The position numbers were made by a program, and so were the translations under genes. Positions 23,101 through 33,513 of a stretch of 64,000 nucleotides of DNA are shown piece by piece. Origin of the DNA: Tenodera sinensis (taxonomy: Eukaryota > Arthropoda > Insecta > Mantodea > Mantidae); the NCBI GenBank assembly GCA_030765045.1, contig CM060972.1, forward strand, positions 61,355,773 to 61,419,772, read 5' to 3'. Position 1 is the first letter of the stretch, and every line of letters starts with the position of its first letter. The notes beneath the pieces are model-generated. The model worked only from the letters and a program-made list of their open reading frames with translations. It ran no database searches and had not been told where the DNA came from.

Positions 23101-26100
23101 AGGATTGGGTCTAGAGAGTACGGAGGATGAGGCAGCACAATAATTTCTTTTTTTGTGCAGGCGTCTTGTGATGCAGGAGCCATGAATTGTCTCGCCACAT
23201 ATCAGGTCGTTTCCACACATTTTCTTGCAGGTGTTGCAACCCATCCCAATAGAACCACCAATTGAGTACCTGGGTGCAACAACAGCGTTAGTGGAAAAAT
23301 GCCATGTTGAGATAAATGGTCTCAAAGTTTTGAAACTGTAGTAATCATTTAATAAAACACTAATACTTTGAGAATCAGATTTATTATCAATAATATGCAA
23401 ATGTCTAACTGTTTGTCATAACATCCTTTCAAATTTAATAATACAAAGATAAATATTGACATATATAGGAACAAAATTAACGCTGTTATTGCATAGAATG
23501 TATACTGTTCAGCCTTTTTATATTATAATTGTTATACTTTTAATACATTTAGGATTACTGAACAATCTTTAGGCCTAAGATTTTGGTTCAACATCTGACA
23601 CTTTATTTGGGACATCATTAACACATTCCGTGTTTTTTGTGCCTTAGTATTGACAGATGTTGTTTGTTTCTCTTTTGTTGTTATGTATCCCATCAAGATC
23701 GCATCCTGAAGTACTTTGTCACTGCAGCCCCAAAATTTAACAAACAGTTCCTGTTCAACGATTTGTAAACTCTGACAACACCTAGAATAAAATTGGAAAA
23801 AGTATAGACTATATAAAATAAGCAAAACTTCACCCATATCTAATTCTGATAATTTTTTGTTAGCATTATTAATTTAAATTTGCATGTTTCCTTTGTCATT
23901 GTTGGCAGCCCGCTAAGTGCTGCCAACAATGAAGTTGTTAAATTGATTTTCATCTAACTAAAGGAAAATAAACTGTCCTAGAAGATATTGCAAAGAAAAA
24001 TTAAAAAATACATACCTCTTCTTGCAACAAGACTCAACTGGCTTGAACTTCTTGCTTGGTATTTGCTTTCCTGTGCGTTCGGATATATACATCTTACCAG
24101 AATTTCGACGTTTCTTAGCAACATATCGTTTCCACAATTCGGAATTCTGTTGTCTCTTTACCCCAACACAGTTACTTTCATTGTCATCAGTGATAATTTC
24201 TTCTTCCGAAGTAACATACTCATCAATTATTGCGCTCATCTTTACCTTGTCTGCCTAGCCACGTGGCGGCAATGAATGGCATGGTCATGAGTGCAGCTAA
24301 ATTGTAGCGCGCGATCTACTTTCCAAGGGGCTCCTGCCATCAAGTGACGTCGTACCGAACTAATTTTTATACAGATGATAGTTGAATGTTTGACAAACAC
24401 AATGCAAGCATTTATGCAATAACAGCGTTAGCCGGCTAACGCTCTTGTTGCACCCAGGTACTCAATTAATAGTTTGTCCCTGTGCCACAAATTCATTATG
24501 AACTAACCCTTCAAAGTCAAAGAAGACTATCAGTCTGGGTTTGATATTTGACCTGACCAGACAAACTTTTTTTGGTCTTGGAGAACCTTTCCTGACCAAT
24601 TTTGAAGATTGAACTTTAATCTCAACATCTTAACCATAGACCCATGTCTCATCACCAGTTATGATTATCATAAGGAACATCTCGTTCTCATTTGCGCTAT
24701 CCAAAAGCTCTTCACAGATTGCAAGTATTTCTGGTCTTGACTCATGACTGTGGGATGAACTTGGCAGCAACACGATGCATTCCAAGATGCTATATCAGGA
24801 TTATTAACTGAAATTTTACATTCTTCTGCAATCTCTTGGACAGTCAGTCTTCGATTGGCATGCACAATTATGTTGATGTTCCTGACATGAGTGTCGTCGA
24901 TAGATGTCGAAGGGCATCCTGAACGAAGTGTCATCTTTGACTTCCAACGGTTATTTTTAAACAGCGTAGAAAATTTGTAACACAGAGTACATTACTGTAG
25001 GCTTCTTGCATCATTTGATGTGTCTCTTAAGGGTTTTCTTGAGTTTCACGCAAAATTTAATGCAATGTATTGCTCCTCTAACTCTGCCATTTCAAAATTT
25101 GCAAACTGTGTGACACAATGTTCTACTCAATACAGCACTGAACAATAACTAACAGACATACACTAATGAAACTCCCAGCTCCACTGGCATGGAATTATGC
25201 ATGTTCCGGAAGTTTTGGAACAGACCTTGTATTGTACTTCAGTGACTTTCTTCGTGTGAAGTCTAGAAATTTCCGTTACAAGAAGGTTCTAACATGATTC
25301 AGGCCCAATATAAGGAGCTGACTGCAGCCCAGCACTGGGTCAGTTAGTTGGGTAGGTTAAGTGAATCAAGAGAGGGCCATTAAAAGGTTACAAAGCCTTT
25401 AGTGGACAGCAAACCATGCCAAGTGCACTTAAGTTTGAATTGTAATTTAGTTATGTTGATTCTGAATATGTGCAGCAGTGACTTAATATGTTATCGCTAT
25501 GCTAACCACTTAGAAAACAAATTAAGGTTGGGAGTAACTGGTGTTCTCATGTGTTACTATATTAAAAATCTGATGTATTGCACTCGTATTACTTTCTCTA
25601 CTCTTGTACTAACCATTCTTACAAACTCTTATTCCTGTATCTTCTTTGTTTTAGTTGAAATAAATATTTGCAGAAACTATGTTATTGCTTATTTCCTTGT
25701 AGGTGCAAGGGGAATATGGGAATATTGTAGGCTTTGAGCGATAGTCGAATCTTTTAAAGCTTTGAGATTCCATTCTCTCTGCATGGCTAACATATAAAAA
25801 AAATGAATAACGATGTTCCATTTGATGAAGGTTTTGAGTTTTCAAAAACTCACACAAATAACAAGAAACATCTCTAAAATGTTTCCCTCTACAAAAAACA
25901 ATTTAAGTTTTGGTCCATCTCTGGTTTAGCAGTTATGCAAAAGTCATCCAGAGTAAACAGGACTGTATGGGCTATAGCCAGAAAATTCAAAATATGCATT
26001 TAATTTGTCATAAAAATATCTTAAACACATGGCATTTTAATCAGTCATTATAGGCATTTTCAATAAAATCAAAATTTTCCATGTAAACGGTGGATTATGG

Positions 26101-26575
26101 TGGAGGCATTTTCTTAAACATCTTCGTGTCGCATCCTTAAAAGATGCTAAACTTAAATACCAACTTTGGTTTTTAACTGGCTTCGTTTTTTAGCTATGCT
26201 GCCCACAGACTGCCTGCCACATGCACGTGTGGACCTTTTTCTGAAAATGGTTTTTTTTGGATTCAGGGGGCCTCAAAACATAGTTCTGGTGAAATCCAGA
26301 CATTGCATTTTTGGGTGGAATACAATACTTCCTCTACTTTCTATATGTGTAGAGAAAGTAAAAAGGGTTTACAGAGGCCTTGTACTTGAATACAGATTGG
26401 TGTTATAAAAGAATATGTCTGCGAAGAAAACCTTGATTTTAAGTTGAGAATGTCGTGGAGTAGAAAATAGTTGTTACCAAACAGAATGTGATTTGAAATA
26501 AACAAATGCTGCAAATATTTCATCCCAAGCAGTGTTTGTTGCATCTGCTCACTCTCTCCCTCTGTCTGTGTGTGT

Positions 26576-26643
<68 letters not shown>

Positions 26644-29600
26644 TAAAACATTGCATTGGTTTATTACTTACATCTACTGATGTATATGAGCCTAACTGGA
26701 AGCATGAGGATCAAAAGGAGTTAAAGGCAGACTTGTTAAAAGGTTAACCCTTAGAAAATAGACACTAAATTGAGCTACTATAAAGATATCCTTTTAATAA
26801 CAAATTGGTATTATTTTGGGTTGTATTTCACCAAGTACCAAAATGAATAGTGGACAATACAAATATGAGTTGGAGTTCCTGTTCACAAATGGCTATCTTT
26901 TTTCATCACACTTCAGTTTACCCTGGCTGCAGAAAGGAAAGATTGGAGGAACAGAGAAGTCACATGTAAAGCATCTCAGCCATTATATAACAGCAAAGCT
27001 TTCACAGAAGAACATATTGCCAAGCTCTTTTTTAACCTTGCCAGTGCGGTGGGTAAACTTATGTCACCCAAGCATTGATGCCTGTCTACACTGGCATATT
27101 ACATTCGCCAGGTAGATTCCTGAATTCCATCAGTGATACTTGATATCTTTGTCAGGTCCACCAAGGATTTGTTGGGTTCTATACAGAAATTCAGACTATG
27201 AGAGATACAAACCGGAATTACTTCACATCACATGTTTGGGCATGTAGTGTTGCAACATTGCGGCAGGCTTTGCGAAATTTTTTCCTATTATAACGCTCTG
27301 GTGACATTGCTTCCATTTTCACTAATAATACAGCATACTAATGTGAAAGAATAATCAGTTAACACACTTTGTCACACTTTAACCTCCAACTATTCGGTTC
27401 TGAACAAACACGAAACATAACATGCTAGAGATGTGGCAACCATGTGCTCCGTATGCAGTTGCCACATTGTGCTTTAGCAGACAAAAACCAATTGAAAGTT
27501 TAGTGAAAATGGTAAAAATAAATGAAGCATTTGTTTCCAATGTTAGATATAGAAATGCTTGCACACTTAGCCAACAGATTTGTTGAAAATTTAAAAAAAA
27601 AGCTGAAACCTAAACTTTCATGGCTAAACCTGCTAATGGTACAACATATTCCCCTGTCATTTGCACCATTCCCTTACTCTACCTGCTACTTTGCTACTTC
27701 TGGTTTGTATCGCTCGTAGCCTGAACTTTTGTATAGGTATAGTGTCTCCAGATGGAGTCCCAGTTACCATCACAAGGTTGAGTGCACCCAGACCAGAACT
27801 TAAATATTGGTACTAGGGATCATACCTGGGTCCTCTGCGCCAGAGGCAGGCATGCTACCGCTGTACTATAGAGGTGGTCATGTGTGTGTTAAACCATGAT
27901 CAGGTTTAAATATCAAAGGAAAACTTGGAACATACACAACACTAACAATTTTAAACAGTTTTTACAATAGTAATTTAAATAAACTGCAATTTCAGTAAAT
28001 TTGTTAACATGAGAAGAGATGCATTCTGAAATTATTAGCTTGAATAAACTGCACGCATATTGACATCAGACCACAAATTCACAAGTTAAACATCAAGTAG
28101 ATAATATGATCCCTTTGTGGCTCAATGTAAATATCTGAATATTACAAAATTTAGCAGTATAACAAACTTACAATGGACTAAGCTGAACACGTTACGGAAT
28201 CGTGATTAGAAAGCCAAACCCAGAGTAATAAATCTGTAGTTGTGCCGAAGCTTTCCAAACCTGACCCACTTAGTCAGGAGAAGCGATCCTTTACAACTAT
28301 TCCAAGTGTAACACAAGCCAGAAGAAATTAGAATCTTGCATTATGCATCCCAAGTGAGCAAACAGCAAACTACATATAATTGTCAACACTGTCCAATCAG
28401 CACAATGTAGACAATCGCATATTAGCAACTAAGAACAGCAACAACAAGAGAATCAAATAGGTTTATAACAATGTTATATTTATGCGATACCAATGCTAAA
28501 ATGTGTATCAAACCTCATGTAAAAATAGTTTTGTGTATTTTTATTTTTTATTACTTTGTATGTTCTTTAGCAGCATATTGTATAGCTAACATACAGAGGT
28601 CAGTCAATCAATATTTTATATTAACAGCTGGTGCTGTTTTTATAAATATTGCTTCAGATTGTGCTGAGCTATGAGATGCTTTTTCTACCCCAGGTCGTGG
28701 TACTAGATGGAATGAACAAACACTCGATGTTACCTCACTATAATATATTACTTTATTAACACTTTCTCGGCTCTACACTTAAATTACTTTTCATCGCACC
28801 AATTTATATTATATAGATAGTCTTTCCGGTTTTTTAACAGCTTCAGAACAAAAGCTTCATAAAAGTTTAGTCAATTTTCTACTCGCATCCAAGAGCACTG
28901 TAAAAACATGTCTTCTCATAGCAAGCACACAGGTGCTATTAACAAATTCTAGCGCCACATCACATGATGCTACCTTCTTTTTGTGTACATCTGCATATGC
29001 GTTCATCAAATAGTTCCCGTATTGTTAGGGAAGCGATCTTTAGCTATTCTCCCTTTGCTTTCAATATTGAACACATATAATTCTTTTATTTATACATATA
29101 TACTAAATTTAAATATGGAAATATTTATGACGTCTTTAAACAAACTTAATTTTTTGTAACAATGAACAATAGCAACACGTTTTCGTCACTCAACCAACTC
29201 GTACCAACACCAAAAACAAATTACACTCTCAACAAATATTCACATAAATGATTTTCTTTTGGGGTCTTACAATATCCTGTCTCACAACTAAGAAATTTGT
29301 TTTTCTTGATGCTTAAGAACTCTTTTTCAAAGTGGTCAGGGAGTGGAAAATCCTTGTACTTACTAACTCCACTTCTATTTATTTTGTATGTTAAGGATTT
29401 CTATATTATGTGAAAATTATGTATTATGGTATGTAATAGCTATGATGCCAAGAAGAAGGTTCAGGGTTTTAACATTTCACGTGTAATTATTTAAAAAGTT
29501 ACTCAACCATTCTGACCAATGAGCATTTTACTGCCAAAGGGTGCTTACCGGCTATGCAGCATTTCCAGGTTAAGACAGTCAGACATATCAATGTTCATAT

Positions 29601-30576
29601 CCTTTTGCATGAATATCTGGGAAAGTTTCAATAATTGGTAGTAGTTGGGGTTGTACAAAATTACAGGATAAAGGGAAAGATTTGCCATGTAAATCTTTCA
29701 ATCATTATAAAATAATTTCGTAAAGAATCAGGGGAATTAAATGAAATTAATTCATAATTCCAATTTAAAAAGCTTTGTGTGCAAATTTGGAAGCCAGCTG
29801 TTCTGTAATCTAAAGAAAGAACATGTTTCCTTTTATTTGGTGTGGACTCCTGTTATTCTCACTAATATGATGCCAAACTATATTAGCCTGAACTACAAGT
29901 GTTGTTACCCTCTGTAGGCACATGGCTAGGCTGCAGAGTAAGGTTATTCAGTTCAATATGTGCTACAAGTCAGATCCAACTTTTACCATTTGCAACATTG
30001 AATATTAACTTTTTATTTCTTGTCCCACTGGTATTGTTTTCTGCTTATTGTTTGGGTGCGCAATCTTGCAGTTAGAGAGACGGCTCTAGTGGTTGTATGT
30101 CGTAACCTTAAATAATTTCTACCAAGAAGTCAGCTATGCATAATATGAATACTACATAATGGGGCAGAGGAAAGTAAATCTTTGACCAAATATCTTATTC
30201 CCAGGAACCAGTAAGCCTTCCATTAATTGTGAGTGCTTGCATTATAACTCCGTGTATCTTTTGTTGGTGCTCCTGGTTTTTGTGAACCAGTATTTAGCAC
30301 CACCAACTGAAAAATATGCAGAATTATTATTTGCTTATTGGTCTCTAAATGCAAGTGACTTCAAAGTTAAGCAGTAATACAATGTGTTAACTGTTATAGT
30401 CCAGAAAACGGAGCAGGCTGAATGGCAGTACCATACAAGGGAACTATGTGTATAAGCCAATGGTATCATCGACAGTTGAAGGTCCAGCTACTGTGGGTGG
30501 TTCCAGAAGAAAAGCCCCTCTTCTTCTAAGAGCATCTCCTTCAGCATCATCTCTCATCAAGCTTGAAGATCCATGA
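13241..30576 (+). CDS. jumu: FoxN1/4-type forkhead transcription factor (jumu-like), five coding exons
   Basis: Coding exons: 13241-14124, 14289-14521, 14611-14855, 14935-15090 and 30400-30576. They join in frame with GT/AG borders to 565 codons including the stop (564 residues). The forkhead (winged-helix) domain covers about residues 264-356. It starts at PKPAYSYSCLIAMALKNSK, crosses the exon 1/2 junction, and contains the recognition helix NSVRHNLSLNKCF and wing residues GSQRKGCLWAMNP. MALKNSKTGSLPVSEIYNFM and EHFPYFKTAP..W are diagnostic of the FoxN1/4 group rather than other Fox classes. Residues 1-260 are acidic, then Ser/Thr/Asn-rich and low complexity. After the domain come an ERGEMKREFSGLSS block, a Ser/Glu-rich acidic stretch and a run of ten Glu. 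The C-terminus (PLLLRASPSASSLIKLEDP) is basic-hydrophobic. It should act in the nucleus as a DNA-binding regulator; Drosophila jumu acts in heart and neural progenitors. The ATG at 13241 is the first in exon 1 and follows an acceptor by 19 nt. Confidence 0.9.
14289..14521 (+). CDS. jumu: forkhead gene, coding exon 2 (recognition helix and wings)
   Basis: Acceptor GTTCACAG at 14281-14288. The first base completes TG|T = Cys, giving YNFMCEHFPYF across the junction. The donor is G|GTGTGT after 14521. It encodes FKTAPNGWKNSVRHNLSLNK and the rest of the winged helix, ending in KAMICP. Confidence 0.92.
14611..14855 (+). CDS. jumu: forkhead gene, coding exon 3
   Basis: Acceptor TTTGTTGCAG at 14601-14610. 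It is joined in phase to give CPENLEMLERGEMKREFSGL. The exon is Ser/Gly/acidic-rich (EGEESDEDLGG) and ends GFDIE before donor GTATAT at 14856. Confidence 0.9.
14935..15090 (+). CDS. jumu: forkhead gene, coding exon 4 (acidic, poly-Glu)
   Basis: Exactly 52 codons, phase 0 at both ends. Acceptor ATGATTAG before 14935, donor GTACAT at 15091. It encodes VAEGIYEELDADDDKLNLG...RIK, a run of ten Glu, then YVE. Acidic composition and phase agree with its neighbours. Confidence 0.88.
15157..16068 (+). mobile_element. 912-bp TA/TIR element (family X, copy 1) with transposase N-terminus
   Basis: Bounded by TA on both sides (15155-15156, 16069-16070) with about 38-bp TIRs beginning CTCTGTACATCAAGAGATTA, differing at about three positions. 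An open frame from ATG 15482 to 15742 reads MFNRFCKKYPELAIEDL... RTPGKNQPR ... STIRRKVHQFFVNNEPP. This resembles the N-terminal helix-turn-helix region of IS630-type DDE_3 transposases. In the next frame it continues ..DPDLPDLK.. and FVSRK.KCVIVNRDD, then stops before any catalytic motif. It is a non-autonomous deletion derivative that starts 66 bp after the exon 4 donor. Confidence 0.85.
16718..16768 (+). repeat. Solo end of the copy A/B IS630-type family
   Basis: TAAAGCATGTCTCAACTTTA then GAAGACAGTGTACATTAAAT closely matches the left TIR of the element at 1886-3358. GTTGCAACATGTA follows in both. No partner end was found nearby. Confidence 0.6.
17596..17800 (+). mobile_element. Family A SINE, complete, with 10-bp TSD
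   Basis: A 205-bp insertion flanked by AATATTGAAC (17586-17595 and 17801-17810). The empty site can be read in family X copy 1 (about 15474-15484). A near-complete tRNA-like cloverleaf lies at 17626-17700: acceptor strands TGTCACA/TGTGGCA, D-stem GCTC/GAGC, anticodon stem TCCGC/GCGGA, B box GGTTCAAATCC. Then come TTGAATTTTTAAGTTCC, the CACACACGGCTTGTGTG block and an (AAAT)n tail. The head resembles an alanine-type tRNA, but loop position 33 is C, so I do not call it a tRNA gene. Confidence 0.9.
17921..17972 (-). mobile_element. 52-bp 5'-truncated non-LTR retrotransposon stub
   Basis: Flanked by the 13-bp duplication CAGCACATGCAAA (17908-17920, 17973-17985) and absent from family X copy 1. 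On the minus strand it reads GATGACCTAGAAGTTGAGCG then CCCTTAAACCAAATCC and an (AATCC)n tail, almost the same as the 3' end of the I-like element at 58991-59027. Confidence 0.88.
20278..20355 (+). repeat. Family W short repeat, copy 1
   Basis: GTGAAAAATATTGTAGAGCA, then GGATTAATGACTTCATTGTC, then AGAAATCCAGCATTAGCTAA and (CAA)n. Nearly identical copies are at 47968-48044 (inverted) and 63587-63660. The class is unknown. Confidence 0.85.
20640..22487 (-). pseudogene. IS630-type (DDE_3) transposon, copy B with catalytic remnants
   Basis: The right end (about 22450-22487) has the same TIR as the 1886-3358 element, bordered by TA at 22488-22489. Its central part (21190-21570) aligns with copy A. 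Unlike copy A it keeps catalytic-domain remnants on the minus strand: SIIVIDNAI at about 21040-21080 (second Asp motif) and HQELNPIKMVWSQVK at about 20935-20985 (the ..LNPIE..WSQVK block). Many stops are present. No left TIR was found, so the left boundary is approximate. Confidence 0.72.
23264..24463 (-). mobile_element. Unclassified 1.2-kb TIR element with an intron-containing gene
   Basis: 28-bp TIRs (GAGTACCTGGGTGCAACAA then one mismatch, then AGCGTTAG) lie at 23264-23291 and 24436-24463. They are flanked by AATT (23260-23263, 24464-24467); because AATT is palindromic, a 2-bp or 0-bp duplication is also formally possible. The target is a mariner reading frame that is restored (..TINWWFYW..) when the insert and one AATT are removed. 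Inside is a minus-strand gene of two exons (see the next entry). The right end also has a perfect 20-bp palindrome (24424-24443). I could not assign it to a superfamily. Confidence 0.8.
23532..24239 (-). CDS. Two-exon protein of the 1.2-kb TIR element, unknown function
   Basis: The first exon begins at 24239 (MSAIIDEYVTSEEEIITDD...) and runs to about 24016, where KPVESCCKKR meets a minus-strand donor AG|GTATGT. The second begins after the acceptor TTTATTCTAG (complement of about 23781-23790) with CCQSLQIVEQELFVKFWG, continues ..VLQDAILMGYITTKEKQ, and stops at 23532. Joined, it gives about 155 residues with an acidic head, a basic stretch (KKRRNSGKMYIS), a K..PSKKFKPVESCCKKRCC cysteine cluster and a short C-terminal part. 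This arrangement (basic block, IPSKK.KP, Cys pair, then ..FW...D...QDA..) recalls the N-terminus of uncharacterised arthropod transposon proteins, but I cannot name a family. No catalytic domain is visible. Confidence 0.6.
25565..26366 (-). mobile_element. Unclassified repeat family Y, copy 2 (inverted)
   Basis: It runs from AAAAATCTGATGTATTGCAC to ...GGGTGGAATACAATACTTCC then AGAGAAAGTAAAAAG, the reverse complement of copy 1, with all internal blocks in order. Confidence 0.8.
26579..26641. repeat. (TC)n microsatellite
   Basis: About 31 TC units preceded by a short (TG)n. The Leu/Ser-rich open frame here is an artefact of the repeat. Confidence 0.95.
27727..27885 (-). mobile_element. GC-rich SINE family B, diverged partial copy
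   Basis: On the minus strand a tRNA-like head matches the SINE at 44236-44591 (GACCACCTCTATAG...GTAGCATGCC...CAGGTATGATCCC), followed by part of the body (GGGTGCACTCAACC). Divergence is much higher than in the 44-kb copy. Confidence 0.65.
30400..30576 (+). CDS. jumu: forkhead gene, last coding exon
   Basis: Phase-0 exon of 58 codons plus TGA (30574-30576) after the acceptor TTATAG. It reads SRKRSRLNGSTIQGNYVYKP, then VSSTVEGPATVGGSRRK, then PLLLRASPSASSLIKLEDP. Support comes from the exact phase match with exon 4, the basic SRKRSRLN nuclear-signal-like start following the acidic run, and a compact conserved-looking C-terminus in otherwise AT-rich non-coding DNA. A small exon between 15.1 and 30.4 kb cannot be ruled out. 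Confidence 0.82.
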   Translation, partial: SRKRSRLNGSTIQGNYVYKPMVSSTVEGPATVGGSRRKAPLLLRASPSASSLIKLEDP

Positions 30577-33454
30577 CTGGTTTAGCTTTATATTTACATA
30601 CTATTCCTGGATTGTTTATCTGCCTCCACATGATGTACCTGAAATGTTTAGACTATTTTTGCAAACCTGAGTAAGATTACAGGAGACGCATTTGATCAGT
30701 ATTACTAGCAACAAACATGAGGTGCATTTGCTAAACAGTTATTTTCATGAAGTACAAATCTTGAAAATCTTATTCTACATTGTAGATTGTGAAATTGCAT
30801 CATGCTTCCATAAATTTTAAGAAACTGTGAAGAGTTTATTTTTTCCTAAGCATTACACATTAATAATTTTCTAATGTGCTTATCGAAAAAGTGTATTGAG
30901 AAATAAAAGTAAATTTGTGTAAACAGAGTGGATTTCACACACTAAAGGTAGTGAAAATTTTATACATAAATTATTTGGAGGTAGATAACAAAACAGGTTA
31001 TATGTTCTGAAATGTGTCCCAACATGTGCATTGTGATTGAGATGAAATCTTCACCTTTTTTTTAAAAACAGCCAGAGTACAAATTGGTATGGACATATGC
31101 TTTTACCATTTGATCTTCAGAATCCCAAGCATAATTAATAGTATTAAAAGGGAATCAATAACAATTTTATTAAATTCATTACAATATGGAGAAAGTTGTG
31201 TTCTAGACAACGCCTTTTTCATTGGCAAGATATGTTTCATTGATGAAGTTTCGTTTGTTATGCAGAGAAAACAAAGTAGTTGCTACAGTAGTTCAACATA
31301 TTACCCTGTTCAATATTGTGCTAGGTCATCTTAATGGCTTAAAAGCATTTTGTACTTAGATGGCATCATGGTGGGAAGAATGGGAAGGGCTTTGTTTATA
31401 AAAGTGCCTTGTCTGTTGGTGAAGACAATGATGGGACCAAAAATTAAGTTCTTTGGTTGTACTGACTAGACGTTCCCACCCTGCATGTTGTATATAGCTG
31501 TAAATAGGTTTCCTTTGTACTTTGTATTACTCAAAATACCTAGAACCTTCCAGAATGAAGTTCCAGTAAACTTTTGCTTGACCCTGCATATCCATTCACC
31601 ATGTATAATAGCTGAGCCAAGTTGTTGGGCCTACTTTAAAATATTTTGGTTAATTTAATATGTGCTCTGATTGGTAGCTGTTGATCCAAGTGCAGCTATT
31701 TGCTTCATGAATAGCAGAGGAACCAGCTCACAGAGCCTAGGCTCCAACACCTAATAATGTTTTGAGTGATACAAATGCCAGTGATCTTGGAATGCTCTAA
31801 AATTAGAGACTTTTATAGTAGAATTGATGCAAGATCTCACAGGGATGTTTTGTATTAGAGAGGCAAAGGCCAGTGCAGTTAGTGTGCATCTTTGCTGGAA
31901 TCCTAGTCTTAAAATTGAATTCCACAATTCTCATGAAACTGAGAGTGTATGTACAAATAAGTGTAAATGTTGTGTGTTTGAATTGTAACTTGTTAACAGT
32001 TTGTTGGTCATTGCACAAAAACATAGCATGTAATTGATTTTTACATTTTATAAAGTAAAGGTGCGATTGTATATAATTGTGTAGTAAGTGTCTGGTTTAT
32101 TCAGTAAATGGAAAGAGAGAGTTTTTGAAAGCGTACTTGCACCTTGGTTGAGTGTGGCCGTCAGTTGTACTTTGCAGTGAGTGTCTGTGTAAGTATACAT
32201 GTATGCTATTTGTTTGTAACACTATACCAATAATTTAACTTTTAAAGGCTGAAGCAAATACTGTTGTCCATTGTATTTTAGTAATGTTTTGCACCTTTCA
32301 TGATAAATGGTAGCGCATCTCCTGCAGCTGTTCAAATTCTGATATCAAATACTAGATGCATTTGAAATGAGGTTTCACTCGCTGTGTTGTAAGGATGTAT
32401 TTAATTAGTATACTGCTTATTCATGAGTGGGCAGTATAGTAATTATAGAAGATTTGTTTTTTAGTAACACGTAGGATTGTGTAAAGGTGAAGTTTGATTA
32501 CTCTTAAGAATGCAATTACTGTGAAGAGTCACCTTATCTCACCTGACCACATTTCATGGTAAGAATGTAACAATCCCCTTTCATCCAAGATTATATTTTT
32601 TCAATTGGATGTACATTTCTCAGACAGCTATCCTTGCTATCCTTGTTTTAATTACTTTAATTAATTGATGAATTGTCAGAATGTAAATTTTGTGTTTTAT
32701 GCACCTCTTTACTATAGAACTGCATACAAAATTTTAAACCTGTTGGCTGACTAGTTTCTGCTATATTTGTCTATATTAGAAACTTGATTGAATTTTCAAA
32801 GTAGATGCTAGAATATTGACTTTATAATGAATTTGTAATCCTGGGGAAGAAAGCTTTTTACTTTATTCGCACCTAAGATATAAATGCAATCCTTGTTGTT
32901 TGGTAAATATTTCATTTTGAAATTTATAACTAAAAAAGTAGTTTTATAATTTGTAAAACTAACACAGAAAATCAAATGAATCTTGTTGCACCTTTAATAT
33001 ACATACAAAAAGTTAAGGTTGTAGATTTAGAAGAAATACTTAAAATCAAAATTTCACCCCTAATCCCCCTTATCACAACACAAACCTATAGGATGTGTTA
33101 TTGTAGCTGGTAGTCTTGAATTTGAAAATTGCTGGCTCCAAGTTGTTATTGGCACTTGCATTTTACATTATGTCGGGTTTCTACCTTTCCATTGTTCTTT
33201 TTTGAATGTACATTATAGAAACAACTGTGAATAGAAGAGAAAAAAATTATATTGATCTCTGTTGGTGAAACTTTACAGTTCTACAATGTCTGGAAATGCC
33301 TTTAATTATATCTCATGTAAAGATGACTTTAGAAATCCATTTTAGTTTTTATTCTACATTTACTGATTTCCTTTGACCTTTCCTACCTTCAAAATTATAA
33401 TTTTGATTCTAATGATGCGCAGTTTTTAATAGTTACATTTTGAAAAAACAGTTG

Positions 33455-33457
<3 letters not shown>

Positions 33458-33510
<53 letters not shown>
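33458..33510. repeat. (ATT)n microsatellite
   Basis: About 17 ATT units in tandem. Confidence 0.95.

Positions 33511-33513
<3 letters not shown>

Larger units (their letters stand above)
22838..25229 (-). mobile_element. mariner-family element split by a nested insertion
   Basis: TA-flanked TIRs start CAAGGTCTGTTCAAATAATT on the left and, from the right, CAAGGTCTGTTCCAAAACTT. The transposase is on the minus strand. N-terminal helix-turn-helix: 24668-24934 (RRLTVQEIAEECKIS). First catalytic motif ITGDETWVYG at about 24630-24665, then SPRPKKVCLV, IVFFDFEGLVHNEFVAQGQT. The C-terminal part (about 22910-23150: FPKLKTR ... ESFEGD) lies beyond the nested element. Without the nested 1.2 kb it would be about 1190 bp, close to normal mariner length. 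Stops and frameshifts make it inactive. Confidence 0.88.
15091..30399 (+). other. 15.3-kb intron of the forkhead gene
   Basis: Donor GTACAT at 15091, acceptor CTGTTATAG at 30391-30399. It contains the TEs itemised below. Stretches at 16069-16717, 16769-16950, 20360-20635, 22488-22837, 25230-25564, 26760-27725 and 27885-30390 show nothing I recognise; open frames there are short and in AT-rich DNA. Confidence 0.75.

Noticed and set aside
26532..26747. Leu/Ser repeat ORF
   Set aside because: Product of the (TC)n microsatellite.
28690..29290. Possible solo LTR
   Set aside because: Composition and the terminal TGTGAGACAGGATATTG-like end (minus strand) looked suggestive, but I could find neither paired ends nor a target duplication.
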